NCBI GenBank assembly: GCA_027972325.1 | Contig: JAPMOS010000084.1 | Span: forward strand, 107,501-168,989 | DNA length: 61,489 bases | Source of the DNA: Paratrimastix pyriformis | Lineage: Eukaryota; Preaxostyla; Paratrimastigidae | Direction: 5' to 3' | Part shown: positions 1-17,067 of the stretch, one piece after another | Layout of the letters: every line of letters begins with the position of its first letter | How positions within the stretch are numbered: the first letter of the stretch is position 1 | The notes under the pieces: generated by a model | Told to the model about the DNA's origin: nothing | The model's database searches: none | What the model saw: only the letters and a program-made list of their open reading frames with translations | Made by a program: the position numbers and the translations under genes

Positions 1-18
1 TCTCTTCCCCACTCTCAG

Positions 19-807
19 ATCTTTAAATTCTGCCGTCCCAAGTGCCACAAAGCCTTTAAGGTGAAGAAGAACCCACGGAAGGTTCGGTGGACTAAGTCCT
101 ACAGGCGCACACACGGGAAGGAAATGGCACACGTCTGTACAAACATTTCCTCGTTTGGCCGTCAGGTACCACTGTCCCTGTTGGTGGTTTCGATAGGACA
201 CGACGTTTGACTTTGAGCGTCGTCAGAACGTTCCCGTTCGGTACAACCGGGAGCTTTATCTGAAGACTCTTCAAGCCATGAAGAGAATACAAGATATCAG
301 AGGACGCCGCGAGCGGCAATTCTACCGGATGAGGTTTGTTTGATCCACCCTTCACGAGACACCGCACTCTCATGCCACGCAGAATGGCCACCGCCAAGCG
401 CACTCTGAAGGAGCAGCTCGATAAGGTCTCGTCGTCTCGTCGTCGCTGTTCTGCTGCCTCCCTGGTGGCTCATTCTCGTTTCATCCGCACCGACATCTGC
501 CACTCACAGAAGCGTGCAAAGGAGGGACGGGTGACGGTGACCGAGCAGGAGGAACAGAGCATGATGCAGATCGCCGAACCTGCCGTTGCTCGCACTGCCG
601 AACAGGTTGCCCCCCAGACGGTTGTTCGCAAGGCTGCTCAGAAGATTACTGGTCTGCTTTCCGATCCCGGGGGAGTGGTGCTTTTTTTCCCTCAGGACCT
701 ATTCTCATTTCTTTGTTTTGGGGCACTTCGATTCACTCGTAGCTCCGGCCCCAACGACAGCCCCAACCCTCAGTTTCACCTTTGGTGCCGCCCCTCCCGC
801 CAAGTGA
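19..807 (+). CDS. RLP24: RLP24-type ribosome biogenesis protein, 5' partial
   Basis: Pre-60S biogenesis factor of the RLP24/RSL24D1 family. Family members hold the eL24 site on nucleolar pre-60S particles until eL24 replaces them. The N-terminal zinc part lies before the window, which opens at the end of an intron (AG at 17-18). Exons read 19-132, 197-333, 383-651 and, less surely, 761-807. Diagnostic stretches are [19 protein letters not shown] and VRYNREL, then a basic helix with [15 protein letters not shown] is typical of RLP24 and separates it from eL24 proper. Introns of 64, 49 and 109 nt begin GTCTGT, GTTTGT and GTCTGC. The tail after residue 84 of the visible part is not like known members, and the last exon (ending GAAPPAK, stop 805-807) is inferred from splice signals only. 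Confidence 0.85.
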
Positions 808-1163
808 GAGCCATGATTTTCACTGTTTCAACCTGGCTTCATTTATCTCGTCCGGCCATCCTTGTTCCTCTCTTCGATTCTTCCGGACACCGGATGACCA
901 TTTTCATCGCTTGCCTGATTCGCCTTCCCCCGCATGCGCATATGTCTTTGCCTTCTTCGCGTGCTTGCTGCGTGCATGGCGCGAATGTGTTGGAAGAGCT
1001 CCTCTTGCCACACAAGATTTTTCTCCTTCTCTTCCAACGAGGGTTTGTTTTCGCGGGAGGGCAGAGGGCGGGAAGAGAGGGAGAGGAGGCGGAGGTACTT
1101 TTCCGGACGACACTCGCTCCTTCGCAGTAGCCGCCACCCCGAAATTCATCCCTGTGAATAAGG
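808..1163. other. Spacer between RLP24 and the FAR-17a gene
   Basis: About 355 bp between two plus-strand genes. Open frames run through it but resemble nothing I know. It probably holds the RLP24 3' end and the promoter of the next gene. No other feature seen. Confidence 0.5.
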
Positions 1164-1906
1164 ATGGCCCTGAAGACAAAGCCTTTCAAGGAATTCGGTC
1201 GGTTTCTGGTTCTCTCTGCGATTGTTTCGGTCGCTGTTGCCATGCGATTTCTCTATGCCGAACACGAGAATTGGATCTACTCCCGGATTTTCGGTGGTCG
1301 AACTGTCCGCGTTTATTGCTGGAAAAATTCAGGCCATCTTTTTTTCATTTATAGCGTTGGATCACCGAGTGGGGGCGCTTCTTCATGGAGCTTCACCTGG
1401 CCGTGACCTTTGTTCTCCAAATCCACCGCTTGGTCTTTGCCGAGGCCCCGCTTTGGTGCACCAAGTTTGTCGAGAACCTGTTCTGTCAAGTGGTCGCGCC
1501 CACTGAGTGTTTTGTGGTGTTCACCTTTTGGGCGATCTCCCTCTCGATCCCCGGGGGTGTGGTTCCCCCGCGGGAGGACCACCCCTTCCCCATGGGCCTG
1601 AACCTCTATGTGCACTTGTGGCCCGTGGTGTACAACCTGGTGGTCATGTGGCTATACCCGGCGCACCACAAGCGGCCCCTCCTGCCGGATCTCCTCGTGG
1701 CCGTTGCTGTCGACCTGGCGTATATCGCATGGACGTTTTATGTTGTCTCGGTCGACGGCATGTGGCCCTATCCCGTCCTGACTCAGGTCCCCTCCCTGGG
1801 TAAGGCAGCCCTTTTCACGGGTTCGGTGATGGTGACCATTTGCCTGCTGTTCGCCTTCCGCGCGGTGCGCAGTGCGATGGCGGTCCGGCCCAAAAAAACA
1901 CATTAA
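1164..1906 (+). CDS. FAR-17a/AIG1-like membrane protein (copy 1)
   Basis: Polytopic membrane protein of the FAR-17a/AIG1 family (animal AIG1 and ADTRP hydrolyse fatty-acid esters of hydroxy fatty acids; the substrate here is unknown). Two exons, 1164-1304 and 1355-1906, with a 50-nt intron starting GTCCGC, give about 230 residues. The splice is fixed by the copy at 33606-34301: FGGRT joined to RWITEWGRFFMEL here matches WGGSTRWLTMWGRWLMES there. Family landmarks are the histidine in LNLYVHLWPVVY, matching the catalytic His of AIG1, and VDGMWPYPVL near residue 195, which parallels the conserved TGMWVYPFL of animal AIG1. It ends tail-to-tail with the TM2 gene, leaving 137 bp between stop codons. 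Confidence 0.85.
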
Positions 1907-2043
1907 AAAAGAACGAACCTTGTTCCTCCCCCCCCTGAAGAGAGAAGAAGAGAAGTCCACAAAATTTGCTGGAAACTCCACAAAAGGAATTCGCTCCGGA
2001 TGCATAAGAGGTTGGAAAAAATGAAAGGAAGGCCGGATGACTT

Positions 2044-2761
2044 TTACATGGTAATTGTCACGTTTGGCTGCATGGGTTGGACCATCATTTGCTGTTGCTG
2101 GGGCTGCATCATCATCGGCTGTTGCTGGGGCTGCATCATCATCGGCTGAGGCATCATCATGGGTTGGGCATACACTTGCTGCTGCTGCTGGGGATAAGGC
2201 TGGGGCTGGCCAGGCTGGAGAACCATGGTGGCAGGCTGCAGGGGCATGGGTTGGGCCATGGCAACCGCCATGGGAGGAGAGGCAACCATCAGGGTGGCTG
2301 GCTGAACAATCATCGGCGGCTTGGCCAGAGCGCGGTTGTAGTCGCTCACTAAGAGAAACAAATAAACTCCCATCGACCCAAGAAACCCCAGACCCATCTG
2401 GTCGAGAGTGCAAATGTCAATGCACTGGCCAATGCAGCACTGCGTGAAAACGAACGTAAATATACTACACTAGCGGACTCTCGAAAGACGGACCACGCCA
2501 CCAGTCAGAAACCAAATAATACCGGTTCCTGCGATGAAAAAATGGGATTCATGCGATCAGTACGCACCCTACAAACCAATCTTATCCAAATAGAAGCTAA
2601 TCCAAGAAAAGACGTATGAAGAAGATGCAAAAAATGATGAGCGCATCGGCAGACCGATGCAGGCCACAAAAGCCACAGCAACCCAAGGCTGCAAGGGCAT
2701 ACGCAGTGTTGGTATCCTTAGTGACGCCGCTTGGCTGGACGGTGAAGGTAACCTGAGACAT
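2044..2761 (-). CDS. TM2-domain protein (copy 1), four exons
   Basis: Small membrane protein with a TM2 domain (two helices joined by a short turn) and a cytosolic Met/Pro/Gln-rich tail. Exons on the minus strand: 2761-2655, 2596-2577, 2528-2497 and 2439-2044, joining in frame to about 184 residues. The second exon is only 20 nt and the third 32 nt. The domain reads CGLHRFYLDKIGTGIIWFLT, then the second helix with CIGQCIDICTLDQ, followed by repeats of QPMMM and QQQ. TM2 proteins carry G-x-HRFYLG-like motifs, which supports the splicing. Introns start GTCTGC, GTTTGT and GTGGTC. Role unknown. Two related genes lie at 25415-25877 and 32919-33451. Confidence 0.88.
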
Positions 2762-2871
2762 TTGTATCGATGGAAGCGGATTTTGACCCCTGGTTTGAGC
2801 AGCTCGACCCAGCCCGCACGAGTTGTGCTGCTCGTCGCTTTATTCAGATGTCCTTCCTCCCAGCCATCCCG

Positions 2872-5549
2872 TCAGGTCGCAAGTATGCCAGCCCCAAGGT
2901 CACCAGAGTGACACCCAGGCAGAGAAAATTCAAAGCCGGGTAGATGAAGGGGAACAGGCGCGGGACTGAAAAGGTCGTCAAATCGGCGACTCAGGAAGAG
3001 ATAGTGCCAGCACTCCAAGGAATACAGACCTGTGATTAAGGGGGCGTTTGCAAGCGTCTCCGCACCAGGTGATACCGGAAGTCCCGGACGATGGGGATAG
3101 GCAAAATAGTCGGTCAGCGCGACCTGCTCACCGAAGGGGTTGAAGGAAGCAACTCCCCCGGCCGAAGTTGCCCGGGCTAAGGCGAACCCGTTCTCGAGCG
3201 TTGTCCGGAGGCTGACTTGCCGACTGTTGGTTGGGCTGAGCGCCTTGTGTTGGGGGGGAAGCCCGAAGGGGGGTGTCAACGTGTTGGCCCGAGGGAATCA
3301 CATGAACGGGCGGCACACCGACCTTCCAGTCCCAGCTAGGCGAGATGACAAGATCGGGCTTCTGTCTGCCCAGGGATGTCACGTCCCCTGGGTACATGAT
3401 ATCGTAGCAAATGCAGATGCCGACGCGGAGATCCGGGGTGAAGTGGTGCCGGTACCCCGGGGGGAGCCAATCCGATGCAGGGAGGGAGACGACAGGGAAG
3501 GGTGCCTTTCCGGGGGAGATGATATTCTCCAGAAAGGGGACTGGGTGGCGCTACGAGGGGGAACCCGATGAGTTTCTCTCCAAAACGGGCGTGGCGGGGT
3601 GGTGGGAGGGACGGACCTTGGCAAACTCGACACGCAGCTGCCCTTTTGGGTCGAAGAAGGCTGCCTTGTTGGTGATGTTCAACACGACCCGGGGATCGGC
3701 TCGGGACACCATGTAATCCGTGAAGGCCACAAGGAGGCTCACATGTTCGGCGCGGGCAAACTCGCTCGCTCGACGGAAAAGGAGGTCCTAGGGATGATGG
3801 AAAGGGTGGAGATTCCGTGAGAGGGCGAAACGGCTCGATTGCCCTCCACCTCCTTCTCCTCCGCTTCCTCCTCCTCCTCTTCCTCCTCCCCCCCTCCTCC
3901 TCCTCCTCCTCCTCCTCCTCCTCCTCTTCCTCCTCCTCCCCTCCTCCCCCTCCTCCCCCCAACGTGTCCAAAAGGAAGAAGATGAATCCCGTGGGGGCGG
4001 CGCGGCTGACCTTTGTCATTAAGGTCGGCTGGCGGGCGGGTGGGCGGTCTTTCCACGCAGCCGCAATCGCGTCGGCATCATCCTCCATCTCGAATACGTC
4101 TGCCGCCTCCTCGCTCCTGCGACGAGCATCCGAACGTGAATTCGTGATGTGTGCGTGTGTGTCATGTCGTACCGAGGGAAAGTAGTAACGGGAACACAAA
4201 AAGCAGAAAGGTAGAAGAGACAGCACGAGCGTGCGTGTCAGACAGAGAGGAAAAGTGACCAGAGAGATGATTGTATGTGTGGGCATGGGGGAGGGGATGA
4301 AGGGAGGGAGGAGAGTGAGGGAAGGGAAGGAGGGAAGGGGGAGGGAGGGGATGGAGGGAGGGAGGGAAGGAGGGGGGGGGGGGGGGGTTGGAGGGCCGTG
4401 CTGACCAAAGGATCAGCCGAGCCCCTGTTGCTGCCGCAGTCCGGGTGGCCTCAAACGCCTCATCCAGCCGATCCTGGGCGTAATATTGGCTGTGGTCAAT
4501 CTCCCCCCAGGAGACATTGGTCGGGCCGGAGACGTAATGGCCTCCGTACAGAATGTTCGGCTGGCGAGGAACAGGTGTTCATGGAAATGGGGGAAAGGCT
4601 CCATGAGTTGACCTTGACGAGCTTCTCCAGGGCCTGAACATGCGCGGCGGCCGAGAAATGGGCACGGGTGTCGATCAGGACGCTCGCCACGCGAACCGTG
4701 GGTCGACGGTCCTCGGAGAATCCTGCGGGGCGTTCGGGTTTGTTCGCAAAATACGCATCGTGGTTTAGACAAACCTGACTCTCTCATCTCAAGCCCCTCG
4801 GCAAAACACATAAGCACAACCAGCAGAACGAGAGCGCTCCGGAGAAACGGCTTGACCAGCTGTTTCAAGATGGAAGGACTCCAAATCAGGAGTGGCCACA
4901 CAACAAACCTTCTTGTCTTGTTTCGAAGGACGAGATATGGTCCACGCAAGCACTGTCGCCGCGAAGGACATGATCCAGGTCACACCTGACACACCCAGAA
5001 GGGGCATGATCGCTGTGGCGGAGACATTTGGGGGTTCCTGGAGACCAAAAGAGGATTGTTGGGGACCTTCTGCGAGCATCCGAAAACGAAAAGCCGTCAG
5101 TCCGATATTTCCGCACTGGCCCAAGTCGAGGAAGAGTGACCCGAGATGGCTGAATCCCACCAGAGCACAGGGAAAGAGGAAGAGGACAGATGGGTGCGCC
5201 CCATTTTCGCGACCGCAAACCGCCTTCACAGAGATGGTGGGGCCAATGTACCTTCGGAGGAGATGTGCCAACTCAGAGTGGTGCGGCCAGACGTTCCAAA
5301 AACGAAAGTGATGGCGTACAAAACCACCGAAATCCCAAATGGCATCTGCCCGTATGGCATGATTGTCATTGTGGACCCAATCACCATACTAAAACATGTG
5401 AACAGAATGGTCCACCAACTCCCTCTGATCGCAATCAACGCCGTCGCGGAAAGGGTCAAAAAGGTCATGACGCCACTGGGATAGGCAAAGTTGAAAAATG
5501 ATCCGATGCCCGCCCCAATGGGAAGCAGCAGCTGAATACCAGTGTTCAT
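2872..5549 (-). CDS. Apolipoprotein N-acyltransferase-like protein (copy A)
   Basis: Membrane protein with an Lnt-type carbon-nitrogen hydrolase domain (nitrilase superfamily). Bacterial Lnt moves an acyl chain from phospholipid to the N-terminus of lipoproteins; the substrate in this eukaryote is unknown. Start chosen at 5549 (MNTGIQLLLP) because it aligns with copy B. N-terminal exons (about 5549-5250, 5200-4910, 4860-4780) give several hydrophobic helices. The hydrolase exons carry all three catalytic positions: Glu in WSEEAADVF (about 4130), Lys in VEFAK joined to RHPVPFLE (about 3615-3550), and Cys in VGICICYD (about 3400). LENGFALARATSAGG matches the Lnt motif after the Cys. The C-terminus (to 2872) is hydrophobic again. 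One intron (about 3840-3960) is a TCC-rich tract. Exon ends are approximate. Confidence 0.8.
3838..3958. repeat. TCC/CCT-rich intron tract
   Basis: Almost pure pyrimidine run of CTC, TCC and C on the plus strand, purine-rich in the transcript of Lnt copy A, between its catalytic Glu and Lys exons. Open frames through it are artefacts of composition. Confidence 0.85.
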
Positions 5550-5695
5550 CAAATGACAAACACCTTGGCACTCCCAATAATAATTAATACCGTCTTGCCG
5601 GCGAGGAGCGCCGTGGTTCAAACACCCCATTGGGAACGTTAACAAAATCTGTCATGTCAGCAACTCACTCTCACGGTGGTGAAGACATGTCACAA

Positions 5696-12300
<6,605 letters not shown>

Positions 12301-12639
12301 CGGAGAAAAGGAGATTTGACAAAAAAATAAAACAAAGGACAACCCCAAGCGGCATGCCGACTGCCGGATCAAATTTAGGCCGGCCCCTCTTCAGGGGTAA
12401 TGCCGAAGACCCTTTTTTTTGGCGTTTTTTTTTCTTTCTTTCTTTCAACTGTCACCGCAAGGTGAAATGCAATCGCGACGGACCAGAGCAGCATCCAGCC
12501 GCCTCGAGTTGGCGGCCATACGATTACCGCCATCGGGGATTGAGGCCTGACGGAACCCCCCTTTTTTTTTTTTTCAAACCCAACCCGGCAAAAACTACCA
12601 GGCAGGTGCAGCCCGGTCCCCTTTCCGTCAGCCGCGCTC

Positions 12640-12953
12640 GCTCCGCCCCGCGAATTTGGGGACACAACGCGATTGCGGATACTGACAACCGCATCTTGGT
12701 CTATGGAGGGAGATATTTATGCTGTCAACATTCCTGTGAATCGAACGAGGTGTGGGCTCTGCACTACTGCGGATTCGCACCAATTACTCTGCTCGTCTTT
12801 TGGCAGGCAAGCTTTGTCGACGACGGTTCCTCGTTCTGGGAGAAGCTGCCATCGCCCGATGATGAGTGCGGCTCCGCCCGGGCCTTCCATGTCGGGGCCC
12901 GGGTGGGACGGCAGATGGTCATGAAAACGGCATTTTCAGAAATCCTTCTGTGA
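12640..12953 (+). pseudogene. Kelch-like repeat remnant
   Basis: An open frame ending at 12951-12953 reads GHNAIADTDNRILVYGGR, then SNEVWALH, a Trp in FWEKLPSPDD, and ARAFHVGARVGRQMVM. This order (R-x-GH, a GG dipeptide, W, then a second RxxH) is that of about one and a half kelch propeller blades. No start, further blades or downstream exon is seen. It is probably a fragment of a duplicated kelch gene. It lies head-to-head with Lnt copy B. Confidence 0.5.
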
Positions 12954-13228
12954 GCCTTGGGTGGAATCCTTGAGGCCAGGTTTTCATGAGAGCCCAGACA
13001 CACTTTGGAAAGTGTTTCCTTCAGGTCTTTCAATAAACTTATCTTAGGATTTAGGGTGAAAAGGTTAACAACAGGTTAGCTGTTCAGGCTCAAGTAGGTT
13101 CAGCCAGGTGGGAAAATTAACCCTTCCTTAAGGTTAGCACCTTCGGGTTAACTTAACACTACCCAAAACGCGTCGATCGAAGTCAAGCTCTGAGTGTGCT
13201 TCACCAGTGGTTGAAGCCTGATCCGGAG
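12954..13228. other. Spacer upstream of ARM gene 1
   Basis: AT-richer stretch with several GGTTAG and GTTAAC motifs (about 13060-13155) just before the first ARM-repeat gene, likely its promoter. Nothing coding is supported. Confidence 0.4.
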
Positions 13229-16200
13229 ATGGAGGAGACGATCATGCTGGTACTTGCAGTGGAGGGTTCGAGGAAAAGGAGAGTTCCATTTTGCAAGAAG
13301 TCCGGATTTGAAGCGCTCAAATCGTTGCTCGCACAGGAGTTTGCTCCGGATTCCGTCGGCGAAATCTCCTACATGTGCGAAGGGGAGACTTTCGGTCTGT
13401 CCGCCGAGTTTAGGGGTTGAATCCCATCACTTCAACTTTTCTTAACAGCCATCGCTGCCGAGAACTCGCTGGCAGGCTATCTGCTGGAAAACCCTCTGCC
13501 TCCTTTGAAGATCACCCTTTCTTCGACAGTGACAGTGAGTCAGGTGCCACCACCAGAAACAACAACACTGACGACGACAGATACAATAGTATCCGGACGT
13601 TCAACACCACCACAGCCACAGCCACCACAACCCCACATCCACGCCCCGGAGGGCGCCCCAGCCCCCCAACAGCTCACGCCCTCCCCCGAGCCCGAGTCGG
13701 TGGTGACGGTTGGTCAACAACCAGCCACACTTCCGCCAGCCCTCTGCAACGACGATGATTCTGATCATTCCCAAACAGCCGCCGCAGTTCCTGTTCCACG
13801 CGCCAACCCAACCCCCAGCTCGGTCGATTCCCACCTCACCGAGGTCGCGGCGGCGAAAAATCCACCCGAACAACCCCGCTCCCTCACTGGCCAGTCCGTT
13901 GCCTTACCCGATGAGCCTGCCGGCTCCCTTGAGCTGCTGCCGCCCCTGCCCATGTGCACGCTGCACCTGGAGGCGATTGGACATTCCCGCAAGACGGTGG
14001 AGATCCCTCCCGATCAAGCCGGCGCGATGCCGTTGGATCGGTTCATGGGGTTGCTGTCCGACCAGTACGAAGGGCAGCAACAGACGGTCAACGGGGCGCC
14101 TGCCATTGAAGCCTCATCCGGGGGAGGTGTCACCGGTCTGCTGCTGCTGCTTCGGGGCTTTTTCGTCTGCAATCTCCGTGGCGTTGGGCTGGGCCTATCA
14201 CCATTGGCGCGAGATGATCGGTGAGACGATCTGGGAGTGTTGCCTTATCCCCTTCCCTCTCCACCCACCCCGCTAGGCCTGGTGGACAGCGATGATGCCC
14301 TGCACTCCCTGCTGACGGCCAGCCTGGCCAACCCGGTGGTGCTTCGGGTTCCCCTGCGGCCCCTCGACCCGGCCGAGCGGAAGAAACTCAAGAAGCAGAA
14401 ACAGAAAGAGCGTCGTCGTGCCCCCTCTGTACCCGCACGTCCGCCCGATCCTGAGCCGGCACCCGAGCCGGCACCCGAACCCGAACTGGTACCAAAGCCT
14501 GCGCAGGCAGTGGGTGGTCTGTCCATTCTTGAATCAGGCCCTGGCGATGGGAGCGGACATCAAACGGACGCATTCTTCGGATGACCCCCCCCCCCCCCCC
14601 CCCCGTGCGACAAAGCGGTGGCTCTACGCGCCACCCCTGCGTCACACACACTGCCCATTTGAGCGAGCGGCCCTGGGGTTGTGGTAGTGGCAATCGATGA
14701 GACAATGCGGGGTTTATGAGTTTCGTTTGAGAGACGGCCGGTTTGGGCCTCCTCCTCACGGCTTCCTCCACACCCCACAGGCCACCGCCGTCGGGGTTCT
14801 CGCCGTCGGAAGAACCCCCAGCCCCTCGCTGAGGCAGCGCTCCGCGACGCCATCAACAACGGGGTTGTGCTCTCGGGTCCCGAGGCCATCCCGCCCATTG
14901 TCGGCTTCCTCGCCTCCAACCCGGCCATCATCGCCGACGACCCCACGGAGGCTGCCTCGTTCCTCGATGCCATCGGGCATCTGGCCATGGACCGTGAGAA
15001 CGCGGCCGCCTTTGGGCGTGCCGGGGTGGTCGCCCCCCTTTCCGCCCTCCTCGTCACCGCCAGCCCCGACCTCGTCACCACCCACCCCCCAGTCGCCCGG
15101 ACTCTGTTCAAAGCCATCGCCAACCTGTGTTCCGTCTCCGAAAACTCGGATGCCTTCGAACGTGCCGGGGTGGCTGTCCCCCTGATTGCCCACCTCGCCG
15201 CCAACCCCAACATCATCGCCATCGACCCTCTCGTGGCGCGCCCCTTGCTCCTGGCCATCGCCAACGTATCCCACGGCCGTGATCACTCGGCCGCCTTTGG
15301 GCGCGCCGGGGTGGTCGCCCCCGTGTCCACCGTCGTCACCACCGCCGACCCCAACATCGTCACCACCTGCCCCCCCACCGCCATCGCGCTCTTCGACGCC
15401 ATTCACCACACTTCGTGCGACCCCGAGAACATCGCCGCATACGGGCGCGCCGGGGTGCCTGCCGCCCTGGTTCGCTACCTCGCCGCCGACCCCGAAATGG
15501 CCACCTCCAACCCCATGTTGGCCGTGGCGCTCCTGAATGCCATGGTCAATCTGTCTGCCATCGACGAGAACGCGGCCGCTCTGGTGCGCGCCGGGGTGAT
15601 TCCGCCCTTGACCGCCGTTCTCACCTCCGTCAAGCCCTCCGCCATCGTCACCCACCCCCTGGCCAAATCACTCCTCGATCTCATCGCCAGCCTGGCCCGT
15701 GATCGGGAGACCGCAGCCTCCATCGGGCGTGTTGTGGGACCGATTCAGCTCCTCACCATCCAGCTTGCGCTCCTCGCCGCCCGCCCCACCACCATCTCGT
15801 CCATCCCCGAGACGGCTCGGTCGCTCCTCGAAGCGATCGGCAACCTGGCCCAAGTCCCCGAGAACGCGTCCTCCTTCGGGCGGTCCGGTGCGGTGGAGCC
15901 CCTGGCGATGCTCCTCACCACCGCTGACCCCAACATCACCAATTTCCCCCCCTTGGCCTGCTCGTTCATGATGGCCATCGCCCACGTGGCACAGACTCCC
16001 GAGAACGCGGCTACCTTTGGACATTTCGGCATGGTGGATCCGATGGCCCTGATTCTCACCACCATCAAGCCGGCCACCATCGCATCCAACCCCGCCCTGA
16101 CGTGCCCCTTCCTCTTGGCCATTGCCCATCTGGCCCAGGATGACGAGAATGCGGCGGACTTTGTGCGTGCCAAGGCGATTCCCGCCATCGCCGCCATCGT

Positions 16201-16678
16201 CACCACCGTCAACCCCTCCTCCTTCACCGCCTTGCCGGACCTGGCTCACGCGCTCTTCAGCGCCGTCGCCAACCTGGCCTGCGACCTCAAGGGGGCGGCC
16301 TCATTCGGACGTGCCGGGGTGATTCCCCCGATGGTTGCCCTCCTCACCGCCCACGCCGCCCACATCACCGCCCACCCCACCCTGGCAGAGGCGTTCCTCT
16401 TGGCCATGGCCATGCTGGCCCATGCTCCCAAGAACGCCACCGCGTTTGTCCGCGCCGGGGCGATCGCTCCCCTGACGCAGCTGCTCGGCACGGCTGCCGA
16501 TCTGCCCATTGGGATCTCCTGCCAACTTGTCAGGGTCGTCCTTGCCCTGGCGGCGTCGCAGGCCGGTGCCTTGGTGAGTGCCGGCGTCCGCCCCCTGCTG
16601 GAGCCGCTCCGGGAGCGCGCAGCAGGCAACCTCGAGCTTTCCGCCTTGGTTCAGCGGGCACTCGATTCGCTGAAGTGA
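13229..16678 (+). CDS. ARM-repeat protein with ubiquitin/PB1-like modules (paralogue 1)
   Basis: Exons 13229-13394, 13449-14135, 14277-14513 and 14781-16678 join in frame. The first module (MLVLAVEGSRKRRVPF, then SLAGYLLENPLPPLKITL) and a second (CTLHLEAIGHSRKTVEIPP, then ANPVVLRVPL) have the strand-helix pattern of a ubiquitin or PB1 fold, and in both the intron falls at the same point; the family is not certain. Between them lies a Pro/Thr/Gln-rich linker. A basic stretch (ERKKLKKQKQKERRR) precedes about fourteen imperfect repeats of about 45 residues, each with AFGRAGV followed by PL and a hydrophobic helix, typical of ARM/HEAT superhelices. Likely a cytosolic or nuclear scaffold; partner unknown. 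Introns start GTCTGT, GTCTGC and GTGGTC. Confidence 0.8.
14581..14602. repeat. Poly-C tract
   Basis: About 19 C in a row inside the third intron of ARM gene 1, one of several homopolymer C/G tracts confined to introns in this window. Confidence 0.95.
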
Positions 16679-17067
16679 GAGCACTCTCTCGCTTGACTCC
16701 CGCTTGGTGCCCACTCCGACCCCCACAATCGCGCTGCTTCGGCACCGATCCCCAGTCGTCGTCTAACGGCCTCCCCAGCAATCCATCCGATTGTCTTCTC
16801 TGGTGACGATTTTATTTTCGTTCGGGGTACGGCTCGGCAGCTTTTCCGGTTGCTGTACACAAGCGGATCGTTTTGTGATTGAATGGTCCCGGTCAGTTGC
16901 GCCAAGAGAAGGGACGTGGTGGGATTTTCTGTGCATTATGATGAAATGATAAATGGGATCCCAGTGTCAATGCCCCAAGTGCCCAGCGCGAGGGCGGTAT
17001 CGCAGCTTCATCAAATCGTCAAATAGGGATGTTGACCGCAGGGGGGGTCGATCAGCAGGCGGCCTTC
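16679..17067. other. Spacer between the ARM paralogues
   Basis: About 390 bp between the tandem ARM genes. It should hold the 3' end of the first and the promoter of the second. An in-frame ATG at 17029 would lengthen paralogue 2 by 13 residues, but 17068 matches paralogue 1 better. Confidence 0.5.

Noticed and set aside
839-1243. Frames in the RLP24/FAR-17a spacer
   Set aside because: No family likeness, and they overlap each other on both strands in unselected sequence.
1369-1390. A 22-nt intron in FAR-17a copy 1
   Set aside because: A 50-nt intron at 1305-1354 gives GGRTRWITEWGRFFMEL, which aligns with the intronless copy 2.
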